From assembly GCA_043806315.1 (NCBI GenBank), contig JAZDHF010000116.1, positions 1 to 24,408 of the forward strand: a stretch of DNA of 24,408 bases. Direction: 5' to 3'. The notes beneath the pieces are model-generated. The model did not search any database. It saw only the letters and a list, made by a program, of their open reading frames with translations, and had not been told where the DNA came from. The stretch is from SBAX01 sp043806315. Lineage in GTDB: Bacteria; Planctomycetota; Phycisphaerae; UBA1845. Of the stretch, positions 1 through 6,572 are shown in pieces. The position numbers and the translations under genes were made by a program. Every line of letters begins with the position of its first letter. The first letter of the stretch is position 1.

Positions 1-359
1 ACAGCTTCCTCAGTCCCGAATCCGGGACACGACGCAGACCTCCCGAGGTAAGTCTGACCGCCTTCTCCGCGCACCTGCCGGATCTACAGCCCTGGTCCTT
101 GATGGATATGGACTTCGCGATTAGTCGCCCGCTCGTCCGACGACGAATGCCTCCATCCGGTTTTTGTCCATCAGGCCGCGACTGCCGCTCCGGTTCACGC
201 TCCCGCCTGGACCCTCCCTCCTCGATCGGCTCGTCTAACGGTCGCGTTCACCTTTCAGACCCCGCCTCGCGGCGACGCCCTTGCGGTTCGCTCGCACTTC
301 ACCTCCATCAGGTTGTGCGGGGGACTTGCACCCTCGGTTGTCAAACATGCTCGGCACAC
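1..359 (-). mobile_element. Group II intron, 5' part (domain I onward), cut by window edge
   Basis: Read on the minus strand, the sequence from 359 downward begins GTGTG, matching the group II 5' consensus GUGYG. It is followed by typical bacterial domain I text: GAGGGTGCAAGTCCCCC, then AACCGCAAGGGCGTC, CTGATGGACAAAAACC and TTACCTCGGGAGGTCTG. These blocks are familiar from reverse-transcriptase-encoding bacterial group II introns. A candidate EBS1 (CTAATC on the minus strand, 124-119) is complementary to GATTAG in the 5' exon (366-361), one base from the proposed splice site. The catalytic RNA 3' part and the reverse transcriptase would lie left of the window, so completeness cannot be judged. 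An open frame runs across this region on the plus strand, but its text is antisense intron RNA and not a protein. Recognition of the blocks is from memory of the family; the exact 5' boundary is inferred from GUGYG. Confidence 0.8.
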
Positions 360-464
360 GCTAATCTCAATCCTCCCTCCGGGACGGTTTCGGCGGCGCT
401 TATGAACCTGTGCGTGAACCTAAGGCGCCGGCGCGGGAAGGAGACCTTGAAGAAAAGGGCTGCG

Positions 465-2297
465 ATGCGGGCTGAAGGACGGAGACGAAACGGAGGCGAG
501 TCGTGGCTGCACGCGGCCGCGACCGGCGTACTGTTGGTGGTGATCGGGGCGCTGGCCGTTCGGCTGGCGTGCGCGTATGAGACGCGAGGAGTGCCAACGA
601 TATGGCACCTTGTGGGCGACGCGGCGGGGTACTTCCGCTGGGCCCAGGAGATCGCCGGAGGAGCGTGGCTGGGGACGAAGCCGTTCTATCAGGCCCCGCT
701 GTATCCCTACGTGCTGGCGGGCTGCTTCCGAGCGCTGGGCGACGGGGTGTGGACGATCCGTGTGGTTCAGGCGGTTTGGGGAGCGGCGGCTTGTGGGCTT
801 GTATACGTCGGCACGCGTCGCTTGTTCGGGACCGGCGCGGGAGGGATCGCGGGAATCATGCTGGCGTTGTACGGGCCGGCGATCTTTTTCGATGGGATCG
901 TGCAGAAGGCGTCTCTGACGTGTTTGTTGGTGTGTGGGTTGTTCGCGGCGACGGCGTGGTACGGCGGCGTAGGGAGTGTGCCGGAACACGGTCGGAGAGA
1001 AAAGGCGGCCCGTCGCTTGCGCTCCGGGTTCGGACAAGGGGTGATCGGCGCGTTGCTCATCGGGGCGGCGACGGGGTGCCTGGCGATCACGCGAGAGAAT
1101 GCCATGGTGTGGTTGCCGGTGCTCGGGCTGTGGGTGTGGCGGGGCGAGGGGAATGGTCGGTTAGAAACGCCGAAACCCCGAAACGCCGAAATGCCGAAGC
1201 GTCGGAAAACGGCCGCGATCGGCGCGTACCTGGTCGGCGTCGCGGTGGTGCTGATGCCGGTGGGGTTGAGAAATCTCGCGGTGAGCGGGGAGTGGTCGGT
1301 GTCGACGTTCCAGGCCGGTCCGAATTTCTATATCGGAAACCATCGGGGCGCGGACGGACGGTACCAGCCGCTGGTTCGGGGGCACGAAACGCCGGAGTTC
1401 GAGCGGGACGATGCCACGGTCTTGGCACAGAACGCTACTGGGCGCACGCTGAGCGCGCGGGCGGTATCGCGGTATTGGATGGGCCGGGCGTTCGACGAGA
1501 TTCGCGGCGATCCCAGCGGGTGGGTTCGGCTGATGGGGCGGAAGATGCTCATGGTGTGGAACCGCTATGAAGTGTCGGACGCGGAAAGTCCTTACCTCTA
1601 CGGCGAATCATCCCTGATCCTCGGCGTCTTGGGGAGGGTGTGGAACTTCGGCGTGTTGTGTCCGTTGGCGGCGGCGGGGATCGTGGGGACGTGGGGCGAG
1701 CGGCGGCGGCTGTGGGTGTATTACGCCTTGATCGTCAGCATGGCCGTCGCGGTGGCGGCGTTTTATGTGTTGGGGCGGTATCGCTATCCGCTGGCGCCGC
1801 TGTTGATCCCCTTCGCCGCCGCAGGGTGCGTGGGGCTGTGGGATCGTTTGCGCGTGGGAGACCTTCGGAGGTTGCTGTTGCCGACGGCAGTTGCGGCCGG
1901 AGTGGCGGTGGTCGTGAACTGGCCCGTGCATGACGAACGAAAGCTGAACGCCATGGCGCGAATGAACGTGGGCGTGGCGTTGGCGGAGGCGGGTGAGCTT
2001 CCCGCGGCCGAGTCGTACTTTCGACGGGCCCTCGCGGACCATCCGCAGTCGGCGGAGGGGCATAACAATCTGGCGCAGGCGCTCGCCCTACGCGGAGACT
2101 TCACCGGCGCGATCGAACATTACCAGGCGGCGCTGGCGCTGGAACCGGGATTGATCGGCGTCGATTTCAATCTGGGCGTAGCCCTGGAGCGAGTCGGGCG
2201 GATCGACGAGGCGCTGCGGGCCTATGAACGGGCGGCGACAGGCGATCCGTCGGATGCCGAGGCGCGGAGCGCCGTCGCGAGGTTGCGGCGGCGGTGA
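465..2297 (+). CDS. GT39-type (PMT_2/ArnT-like) membrane glycosyltransferase with C-terminal TPRs
   Basis: This 610-aa polytopic protein has the layout of GT-C glycosyltransferases, which transfer sugars from lipid carriers on the outer face of the inner membrane. Membrane helix 1 lies at about 17-37. The first loop holds Asp52 (VGDAAGY), where GT39 enzymes keep their catalytic acid, followed by the typical FYQAPLYPYVL block. More helices run to about residue 490. Roughly residues 498-603 form three TPRs (NVGVALAEAGE, NNLAQALALRGD, NLGVALERVGR). The frame is open upstream to 99, but that part is antisense group II intron. I chose ATG 465 because AAAAGGG ends 5 nt before it; TTG 447 and ATG 402 are alternatives. 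Residues 234-246 come from an 8-bp tandem repeat and residues 182-191 from a dispersed repeat, both apparently tolerated in loops. Wobble positions favour G more than in the other genes of the window. The substrate is unknown. Confidence 0.85.
   Translation: MRAEGRRRNGGESWLHAAATGVLLVVIGALAVRLACAYETRGVPTIWHLVGDAAGYFRWAQEIAGGAWLGTKPFYQAPLYPYVLAGCFRALGDGVWTIRVVQAVWGAAACGLVYVGTRRLFGTGAGGIAGIMLALYGPAIFFDGIVQKASLTCLLVCGLFAATAWYGGVGSVPEHGRREKAARRLRSGFGQGVIGALLIGAATGCLAITRENAMVWLPVLGLWVWRGEGNGRLETPKPRNAEMPKRRKTAAIGAYLVGVAVVLMPVGLRNLAVSGEWSVSTFQAGPNFYIGNHRGADGRYQPLVRGHETPEFERDDATVLAQNATGRTLSARAVSRYWMGRAFDEIRGDPSGWVRLMGRKMLMVWNRYEVSDAESPYLYGESSLILGVLGRVWNFGVLCPLAAAGIVGTWGERRRLWVYYALIVSMAVAVAAFYVLGRYRYPLAPLLIPFAAAGCVGLWDRLRVGDLRRLLLPTAVAAGVAVVVNWPVHDERKLNAMARMNVGVALAEAGELPAAESYFRRALADHPQSAEGHNNLAQALALRGDFTGAIEHYQAALALEPGLIGVDFNLGVALERVGRIDEALRAYERAATGDPSDAEARSAVARLRRR
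1007..1035 (+). repeat. 29-bp dispersed repeat, copy 1 (inside glycosyltransferase)
   Basis: These 29 bases are identical, on the same strand, to 9989-10017 inside the TolC-like gene. The core is CGTCGCTTGCGCTCCGGGTT. In this gene it is read sense (RRLRSGFG); in the other it is read antisense (SEPGAQATG). Confidence 0.85.
1164..1203 (+). repeat. 8-bp tandem repeat (GAAACGCC type) inside a gene
   Basis: Five consecutive 8-base units are visible: GAAACGCC, GAAACCCC, GAAACGCC, GAAATGCC and the degenerate GAAGCGTC. It is translated as a basic loop (LETPKPRNAEMPKRRK) between two membrane helices. Since 8 is not a multiple of 3, gain or loss of one unit would shift the reading frame. Confidence 0.8.
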
Positions 2298-2308
2298 TCG
2301 AACCGCCG
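2289..2308. terminator. GC hairpin at a tail-to-tail gene junction (possible bidirectional terminator)
   Basis: CGGCGGT and ACCGCCG form a perfect 7-bp stem around the 6-base loop GATCGA. The left arm overlaps the glycosyltransferase stop codon, and the dihydroorotase ends 38 nt further on. There is no T-run on either side, so intrinsic termination is only a guess. Confidence 0.35.
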
Positions 2309-2345
2309 GTGGGCAACTGTCGAGCCGGACGATTCTCCACGGGTC

Positions 2346-3719
2346 CTATGCCGTGCCGACGACCGGAGCGAGTCGGCTCATTCGTCGGCCTCGGATCGTC
2401 CCAACCGCCCGCGCGGTGAGCGTCCAACCGTCAAACGGCGTGTTTCGCCCTTTCGAGCAAAACTCACCCGGATTCACGACCCAGGGAGAACGGGGATCGA
2501 TGAGGGTCAGATCGGCGCGGGCGCCGACGTCGACGGCCGCGGCGCGCCGTCGGAGCACGCGGGCGGGACCGGTGGTGAACCAGGCGATCAGTTGCGGCCA
2601 ATCGACAACCCCCCTTGATCCCCCCTTGCAAAGGGGGGATTGAGGGGGGTCGTCGATCATCGCTCGCGCCGCGATACCGACGGCGGTTTCCAAACCGACG
2701 ATCCCCGCCGGGGCTTTCAAGAATCCCGCCGCCTTCTCCTCGACCGAATGCGGGGCGTGGTCGGTTACGATGCAGTCGATCGTCCCGTCGAGCAGTCCCC
2801 GGCGGCAAGCCTCTACATCGGCTTGAGGACGCAGCGGCGGGTGCATTTTTGTATTCGGGCTCCCTTCCGAACACGCCTCATCCGTGAGGACCAGATGATG
2901 GGTACACACTTCCGCCGTGATCGGTAGACCCTCACGTTTCGCGCCGCGGACGAGCTCGATCGCCTTGGCCGTGGAGATATGGGCTACGTGATATCGACCG
3001 CCGGTGCGGCGGCACAGGTCGATGTCCCGCTCGATCATGGCCTCTTCCGATCGCGGGTCCAACCCCGGCAGTCCCAGTCGCCGCGATACCTCTCCCACGT
3101 GCATGACGCCGCCCGCGGAGATCGCCTGATACTCACAGTGCTGAATGAGGAGGGCGTCCAGCTTCGACGCCCGCTCGAAGGCCGAGCGCATCACCGCGTC
3201 GTCCTCCACCCCCGTCCCATCGTCACTGAACGCTGCCGCGCCGGCGGCCTTCAGCGCGGCGAAGTCCGTGAGTTCACGTCCGCGGCGGCCTTGGGTGATG
3301 GCGGCCACCGGTGCGACCGTGCAGTGATTCACTTCATCGGCACGCCCGATCACCCATCGGATGAGGTCCGGGGTGTCCAACACCGGCTGCGTGTTGGGCA
3401 TACAGGCGACAAAGGTGAACCCTCCCGCCGCCGCGGCGGCCGTTCCCGTTTCGATCGTTTCCTTGTGGGCCTGTCCGGGTTCGCGGAGGTGGACGTGAAT
3501 GTCCATCAGACCGGGACAAACAACCAAACCGGTCGCGTCAAGCACGAAGGCGTTGCGATGCGGCTCCTGGGCGATGACGCCGTCGGCGATCGCAACATCG
3601 ACGATTCCGTCCCGCCCCGTCGCAGGGTCGATGACCCGTCCTCCGCGGACGACCATCGCGTCATGGTGCGCGGTATTCAGCAACGGGCCTCCCATCACGG
3701 CGCGGCCGCGAGTTTCCAT
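2346..3719 (-). CDS. pyrC: Dihydroorotase (class I), pyrimidine biosynthesis
   Basis: The enzyme cyclises carbamoyl-aspartate to dihydroorotate, the third step of UMP synthesis, in the cytoplasm. The metal site is intact: HVH in DIHVHLREPGQ (about residues 73-83), FSDDGTG with the aspartate that class I enzymes use in place of carbamylated lysine, QHCE, VAHIST, and TDHAPH at about 317-322. The substrate-binding MPNTQP is also present. It looks active rather than like the PyrC' pseudo-enzyme, and no pyrB is adjacent. At 457 aa it is a little longer than usual (about 425-430). Part of the excess, DDPPQSPLCKGGSRGV, is encoded by a palindromic repeat. No start has a clear ribosome site. I keep the outermost ATG; ATG 3695 and especially ATG 3656 (MVVRGGRVIDP, where family members begin) are alternatives. 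Confidence 0.93.
   Translation of the reverse strand: METRGRAVMGGPLLNTAHHDAMVVRGGRVIDPATGRDGIVDVAIADGVIAQEPHRNAFVLDATGLVVCPGLMDIHVHLREPGQAHKETIETGTAAAAAGGFTFVACMPNTQPVLDTPDLIRWVIGRADEVNHCTVAPVAAITQGRRGRELTDFAALKAAGAAAFSDDGTGVEDDAVMRSAFERASKLDALLIQHCEYQAISAGGVMHVGEVSRRLGLPGLDPRSEEAMIERDIDLCRRTGGRYHVAHISTAKAIELVRGAKREGLPITAEVCTHHLVLTDEACSEGSPNTKMHPPLRPQADVEACRRGLLDGTIDCIVTDHAPHSVEEKAAGFLKAPAGIVGLETAVGIAARAMIDDPPQSPLCKGGSRGVVDWPQLIAWFTTGPARVLRRRAAAVDVGARADLTLIDPRSPWVVNPGEFCSKGRNTPFDGWTLTARAVGTIRGRRMSRLAPVVGTA
2601..2657. repeat. Near-perfect palindromic repeat inside pyrC
   Basis: CCCCCCTTGATCCCCCCTT and its near-complement AAGGGGGGATTGAGGGGGG flank a GCA loop, with further pairing outside (ATCGAC / GTCGAT). 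When translated it gives the recurrent peptide PPQSPLCKGG. This is a well-known class of dispersed palindrome in several bacterial phyla; here it lies in frame within a coding region. Confidence 0.9.
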
Positions 3720-3741
3720 CCCTCGCGCGGGAATGTACTAT
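3713..3741 (+). promoter_or_regulatory. Candidate sigma70-type promoter for the amidohydrolase (divergent region)
   Basis: TTTCCA (3713-3718), a 17-base spacer and TACTAT (3736-3741) lie about 85 nt before the amidohydrolase start. The same place gives TATAGT on the minus strand (3742-3737), which could serve the divergent dihydroorotase, though I see no good -35 box there. The spacer contains TCCC...GGGA arms around a CGCG-containing centre. The rest of 3720-3825 shows nothing else I recognise. Confidence 0.35.
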
Positions 3742-3825
3742 AGCTTCCTGCGACGCCGGGCGTCCATTGTCCGCGGAGCCGATCGGCTCCGGCAATCGCC
3801 CGACCGGCTCGCGGAGCCCTTTCCT

Positions 3826-5571
3826 ATGCCGCGGCAACACCGGCGAACCCTTTGGGTAGGCGCGAATTCGCTCATGGTCGGCGCGATGTGGCTTGTCACC
3901 GCGGGCGCAGCGGCTGACGATGCGCCGGGCGGCGTGGCGGACCTGGTCATCAGTAACGCGAAAATCTGGACCGGCGCGCAGCCGTCGGGCGCTGAACCAA
4001 CCGGGATCGCCGTCGTCGGAGACACGATCGTTGCGGTCGGCGCTGATGCGGAGGTTCGAACACGGGTCGGATCGAACACGAAAGTCATCGACGCGAAGGA
4101 CCGTCGCGTCATTCCGGGGATTACGGACAGCCATACGCACTTCATCAGCGGCGGGTTTTCGCTGTCGCGATTGTATCTGCGTGAGGTCCGCGACAAACAA
4201 CAGTTCATCGCGGCGGTGCAGAATGCCGCGGCGCGAGCACAGAAGGGCGAGTGGGTGGTGGGCGGGCGGTGGAGCGTCGAAAGTTGGGAGAGGCCGGAGA
4301 CGCCGAATCGGAGTTGGCTTGATCCCGTGACCGGCGAGGTGCCGGTGTTTCTCAACCGGATGGATGGGCACGAGGCCGTGGTCAATTCCGCCACGCTCAA
4401 GCTGGCGGGAATCGACGGGGCGGGCCCGGCGGACCCCCTCGGCGGGGAGATCGAACGAGACCCCCAGACGCATGAGCCGACGGGCCTTCTCAAGGAGTCG
4501 GCGATGAACTTGGTCGGCCGCCTGATTCCTGAGCCGTCCGACGCGCAGCGTTATGAGGCCCTGCTGCGGGCGATGAAGCATGCCAACTCGCTGGGCGTCA
4601 CGTCGGTCCACGATATGTCCGCGCCGGCGGATGTGAAGGTCTTCCGTCGGGCGGCCGCCGAGAACGCGATGACCGTTCGCATCACCACGTACCTCAGCGT
4701 GGACGAGTGGTCCGCCCATCTGGACGAAGTCGTCAAGGCTGCCCACGACTCACACAGTCCCATGTTCGAGTTTGTCGGCCTCAAGGGTTACATGGACGGC
4801 TCGCTGGGCAGTCGCACGGCCTACATGCGCGAGCCGTACAGCGACGCGACGACGACGACGCCCTATCCTCGCGGACAGCTTACGGCCTTCGCCTCGTCGC
4901 AGTCGTTTCGACAGCAGGTGGTCCAGGCGGATGCGAAGGGATTGCAGATGGCCGTGCACGCCATCGGCGACGAGGCGAATCACCTGTTGCTCGATGCCTA
5001 TGAGGCCGCCGCGAAGGAAAGCGGTGCGTCCGATCCTTCGAGGCTCAGGACAAGTCGGCGACCCCGCGCCGAGCACGCCCAGCATCTGCTGGTTTCCGAC
5101 ATTCCCCGCTTTGCGTCGTTGGGCGTGGTCGCGTCGATGCAGCCCTTCCACAAGGCCGACGACGGTCGTTACGCCGAAAAAGCGCTTGGTGCCGAGCGTC
5201 TGAAAGGGTCGTACGCCTATCGGCAATTGGTCGATGCCGGGGCCCTGCTCGTCTTCGGCAGCGATTGGCCCGTCGTGACCCTGAACCCCTTCGCGGGGAT
5301 CGACGCCGCGGTCAATGCCAAGACCCTCTCCGGCGACGTGTGGCTGCCGTCGCACTCCTTGACCGTCGTGGAGGCGCTTCGTGCCTACACCGTGTCACCG
5401 CCCAAGGCGGTTCATCAAGAGTCGCGGCTGGGCACGCTCGAGGCCGGCAGGCTCGCGGACATCGTGATCCTCCTCGACGACCCGTTGACGATCCCCCCTT
5501 CGCGGCTTGCCGACGTGAAGCCGTCCCACACGATCGTCGGCGGGAAAGTCGTATTCACCGCCGCTCCGTAG
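3826..5571 (+). CDS. Secreted amidohydrolase, YtcJ-like (Amidohydro_3 family)
   Basis: This 581-aa metal-dependent hydrolase should act outside the cytoplasm. Residues 1-30 form a signal peptide (basic start, hydrophobic core, TAGAAA cleavage region). Residues 37-100 are the beta-sandwich lead-in typical of the family (DLVISNAKIWTG). Metal and active-site motifs follow: DSHTHFISGG (101-110), NRMDGHEAVVNS, YMDGSLGSRTAY, AVHAIGDEAN, RAEHAQHL and FGSDWPV. Members hydrolyse amide or carbamate-like bonds, but the substrate is not predictable. The frame is open further upstream, into antisense of pyrC; I chose ATG 3826 for the signal peptide and the GGAG before it. Just before RAEHAQHL, the segment DPSRLRTSR comes from a dispersed 20-bp repeat. 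The last 17 bases overlap, tail to tail, the small gene on the other strand. Confidence 0.88.
   Translation: MPRQHRRTLWVGANSLMVGAMWLVTAGAAADDAPGGVADLVISNAKIWTGAQPSGAEPTGIAVVGDTIVAVGADAEVRTRVGSNTKVIDAKDRRVIPGITDSHTHFISGGFSLSRLYLREVRDKQQFIAAVQNAAARAQKGEWVVGGRWSVESWERPETPNRSWLDPVTGEVPVFLNRMDGHEAVVNSATLKLAGIDGAGPADPLGGEIERDPQTHEPTGLLKESAMNLVGRLIPEPSDAQRYEALLRAMKHANSLGVTSVHDMSAPADVKVFRRAAAENAMTVRITTYLSVDEWSAHLDEVVKAAHDSHSPMFEFVGLKGYMDGSLGSRTAYMREPYSDATTTTPYPRGQLTAFASSQSFRQQVVQADAKGLQMAVHAIGDEANHLLLDAYEAAAKESGASDPSRLRTSRRPRAEHAQHLLVSDIPRFASLGVVASMQPFHKADDGRYAEKALGAERLKGSYAYRQLVDAGALLVFGSDWPVVTLNPFAGIDAAVNAKTLSGDVWLPSHSLTVVEALRAYTVSPPKAVHQESRLGTLEAGRLADIVILLDDPLTIPPSRLADVKPSHTIVGGKVVFTAAP
5035..5054 (+). 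repeat. 20-bp dispersed repeat, copy 1
   Basis: CCTTCGAGGCTCAGGACAAG is identical, on the same strand, to 5813-5832. It lies in frame in the amidohydrolase and resembles a family of dispersed repeats (CTTCGA..GCTCAGGAC) that I know from many environmental genomes. Confidence 0.85.
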
Positions 5572-5845
5572 GGCGGCGGAGGCGGCGGTCGCGGGGTGCG
5601 GCGTCGGTGTTGCCCAGCCGGGCGTCCCACGCACTGTGATCGGTCGTATCGACGCCCTCGGCCGACGCCCGCTCGTGGAGAAAGTTTTGCAGCTCGATCA
5701 GGAAGTGCGTGTCCATCAGCTCGGTGTGTTTGGCGAGGTAACGATGCAGCACGCGATAGACGAGCTTCAACTCGTCCAACGAATGGGCCGCGATGAGCGC
5801 CTCGCCGCGTTTCCTTCGAGGCTCAGGACAAGGCCCAAAGCTCAT
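5555..5845 (-). CDS. Small conserved-looking protein, function unknown
   Basis: This is a 96-aa soluble protein. The middle (HSLDELKLVYRVLHRYLAK, then ELMDTHFLIELQNFLHERA, then GVDTTDHSAWDARLGN) is helical and acidic, and resembles short uncharacterised proteins I associate with Planctomycetes. No function is known to me. The start ATG overlaps the stop of the upstream ATPase gene as ATGA, a hallmark of translational coupling, so it should be the last gene of the export cluster. An in-frame ATG at 5932 exists but lies wholly inside the ATPase gene. The N-terminal stretch GPCPEPRRKRG is encoded by a dispersed repeat, so the ancestral N-terminus may have been different. The C-terminus is Arg-rich and overlaps the amidohydrolase end by 17 nt. 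Confidence 0.72.
   Translation of the reverse strand: MSFGPCPEPRRKRGEALIAAHSLDELKLVYRVLHRYLAKHTELMDTHFLIELQNFLHERASAEGVDTTDHSAWDARLGNTDAAPRDRRLRRPTERR
5558..5579. terminator. GC hairpin at a tail-to-tail gene overlap
   Basis: CCGCCG and CGGCGG form a 6-bp stem, with additional partial pairing of CTCC and GGG towards the loop. It sits across the stop codon of the amidohydrolase and inside the last codons of the opposing gene. There is no T-run, so a terminator role is tentative. Confidence 0.3.
5813..5832 (+). repeat. 20-bp dispersed repeat, copy 2
   Basis: It is identical to 5035-5054. It begins 13 bases inside the start codon of the small minus-strand gene and supplies its first residues after MSFG. 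Confidence 0.85.
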
Positions 5846-6561
5846 GTGACGGAACTTCGCTCGACGGAATGCCGACGGTTGCGCAAATCGTCGATTACCG
5901 CGCCGTCCCGTAGGGTGATGGTCCGGTCGCATCGCGCGGCCACGTCCGGCTCGTGGGTGACGATGAGAATCGTCTTGCCTTGGTCGCGGAGCTTATCGAA
6001 GACGGCGAGGATCGCCTCGCCGGTGGCCGTGTCGAGATTGCCCGTCGGCTCGTCAGCCAAGAGGATCAGCGGGTCGTTGATCATGGAGCGGGCGATGGCC
6101 GCCCGCTGTTGTTGGCCGCCGGAAAGCTCGGCGGGGCGATGGTGCCCGCGGTCATCCAATCCGACCAGGGCGGCCAGTTCCACAGCCTTCTCGCGGCGAA
6201 CCCTCGCGGGACACCCCTGGTAGAAAAGCGGCACCTCGAGATTCTCCAGCACGGTAAGCTGCGCGATGAGGTTGAAGCTTTGGAAGACGAAGCCGATCCG
6301 CCGGCCGCGGATGTCCGAAAGCTCGTCGTCATCGAGCTGCGAAACATCCAGCCCGCCGAGCAGGTATTGCCCGGACGTCGGGCGGTCCAGACAGCCCAGA
6401 AGATTCATCAGCGTGCTCTTGCCGGAGCCGCTCTGCCCGCAAATCGCCACCCACTCGCCCTCGGTGAACTCGATGTTGATCCCGCGAAGGGCGTGGACGT
6501 GCACGGCGCTGCCGGGCTTGGCGTAGGTCTTGGTGAGTTCGTGAATGGAAGCGATGACCAC
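5842..6561 (-). CDS. ABC transporter ATPase, LolD/MacB family
   Basis: This 239-aa cytoplasmic ATPase has Walker A GQSGSGKS (42-49), Q-loop VFQSFNLI (92-99), signature LSGGQ (146-150), Walker B ILLADEPTGNLD (166-177) and H-loop His203. The sequence type (ALRGINIEF, DRPTSGQY) is that of LolD, MacB and FtsE. These partner FtsX-like permeases that work as mechanotransmission devices on periplasmic substrates. The gene starts 11 nt after the adaptor gene, as in macAB-type operons, so the two probably work together. No FtsX/MacB-type permease is present where one is expected: the next gene is a 96-aa soluble protein, and the only permease in the cluster is of the different ABC-2 fold. The partner may be encoded elsewhere. 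Confidence 0.95.
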   Translation of the reverse strand: MVIASIHELTKTYAKPGSAVHVHALRGINIEFTEGEWVAICGQSGSGKSTLMNLLGCLDRPTSGQYLLGGLDVSQLDDDELSDIRGRRIGFVFQSFNLIAQLTVLENLEVPLFYQGCPARVRREKAVELAALVGLDDRGHHRPAELSGGQQQRAAIARSMINDPLILLADEPTGNLDTATGEAILAVFDKLRDQGKTILIVTHEPDVAARCDRTITLRDGAVIDDLRNRRHSVERSSVT

Positions 6562-6572
6562 GGTAAAGAACG

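Noticed and set aside
99..464. N-terminal extension of the glycosyltransferase reading frame
   Set aside because: The translated text is Arg/Ser/Pro-rich without protein character, and 1-359 is antisense to group II intron RNA; the hydrophobic start and a ribosome-site-like AAAAGGG support ATG 465.
1164..1203. CRISPR-like array
   Set aside because: The units are 8 bp with no spacers; it is a simple tandem repeat.
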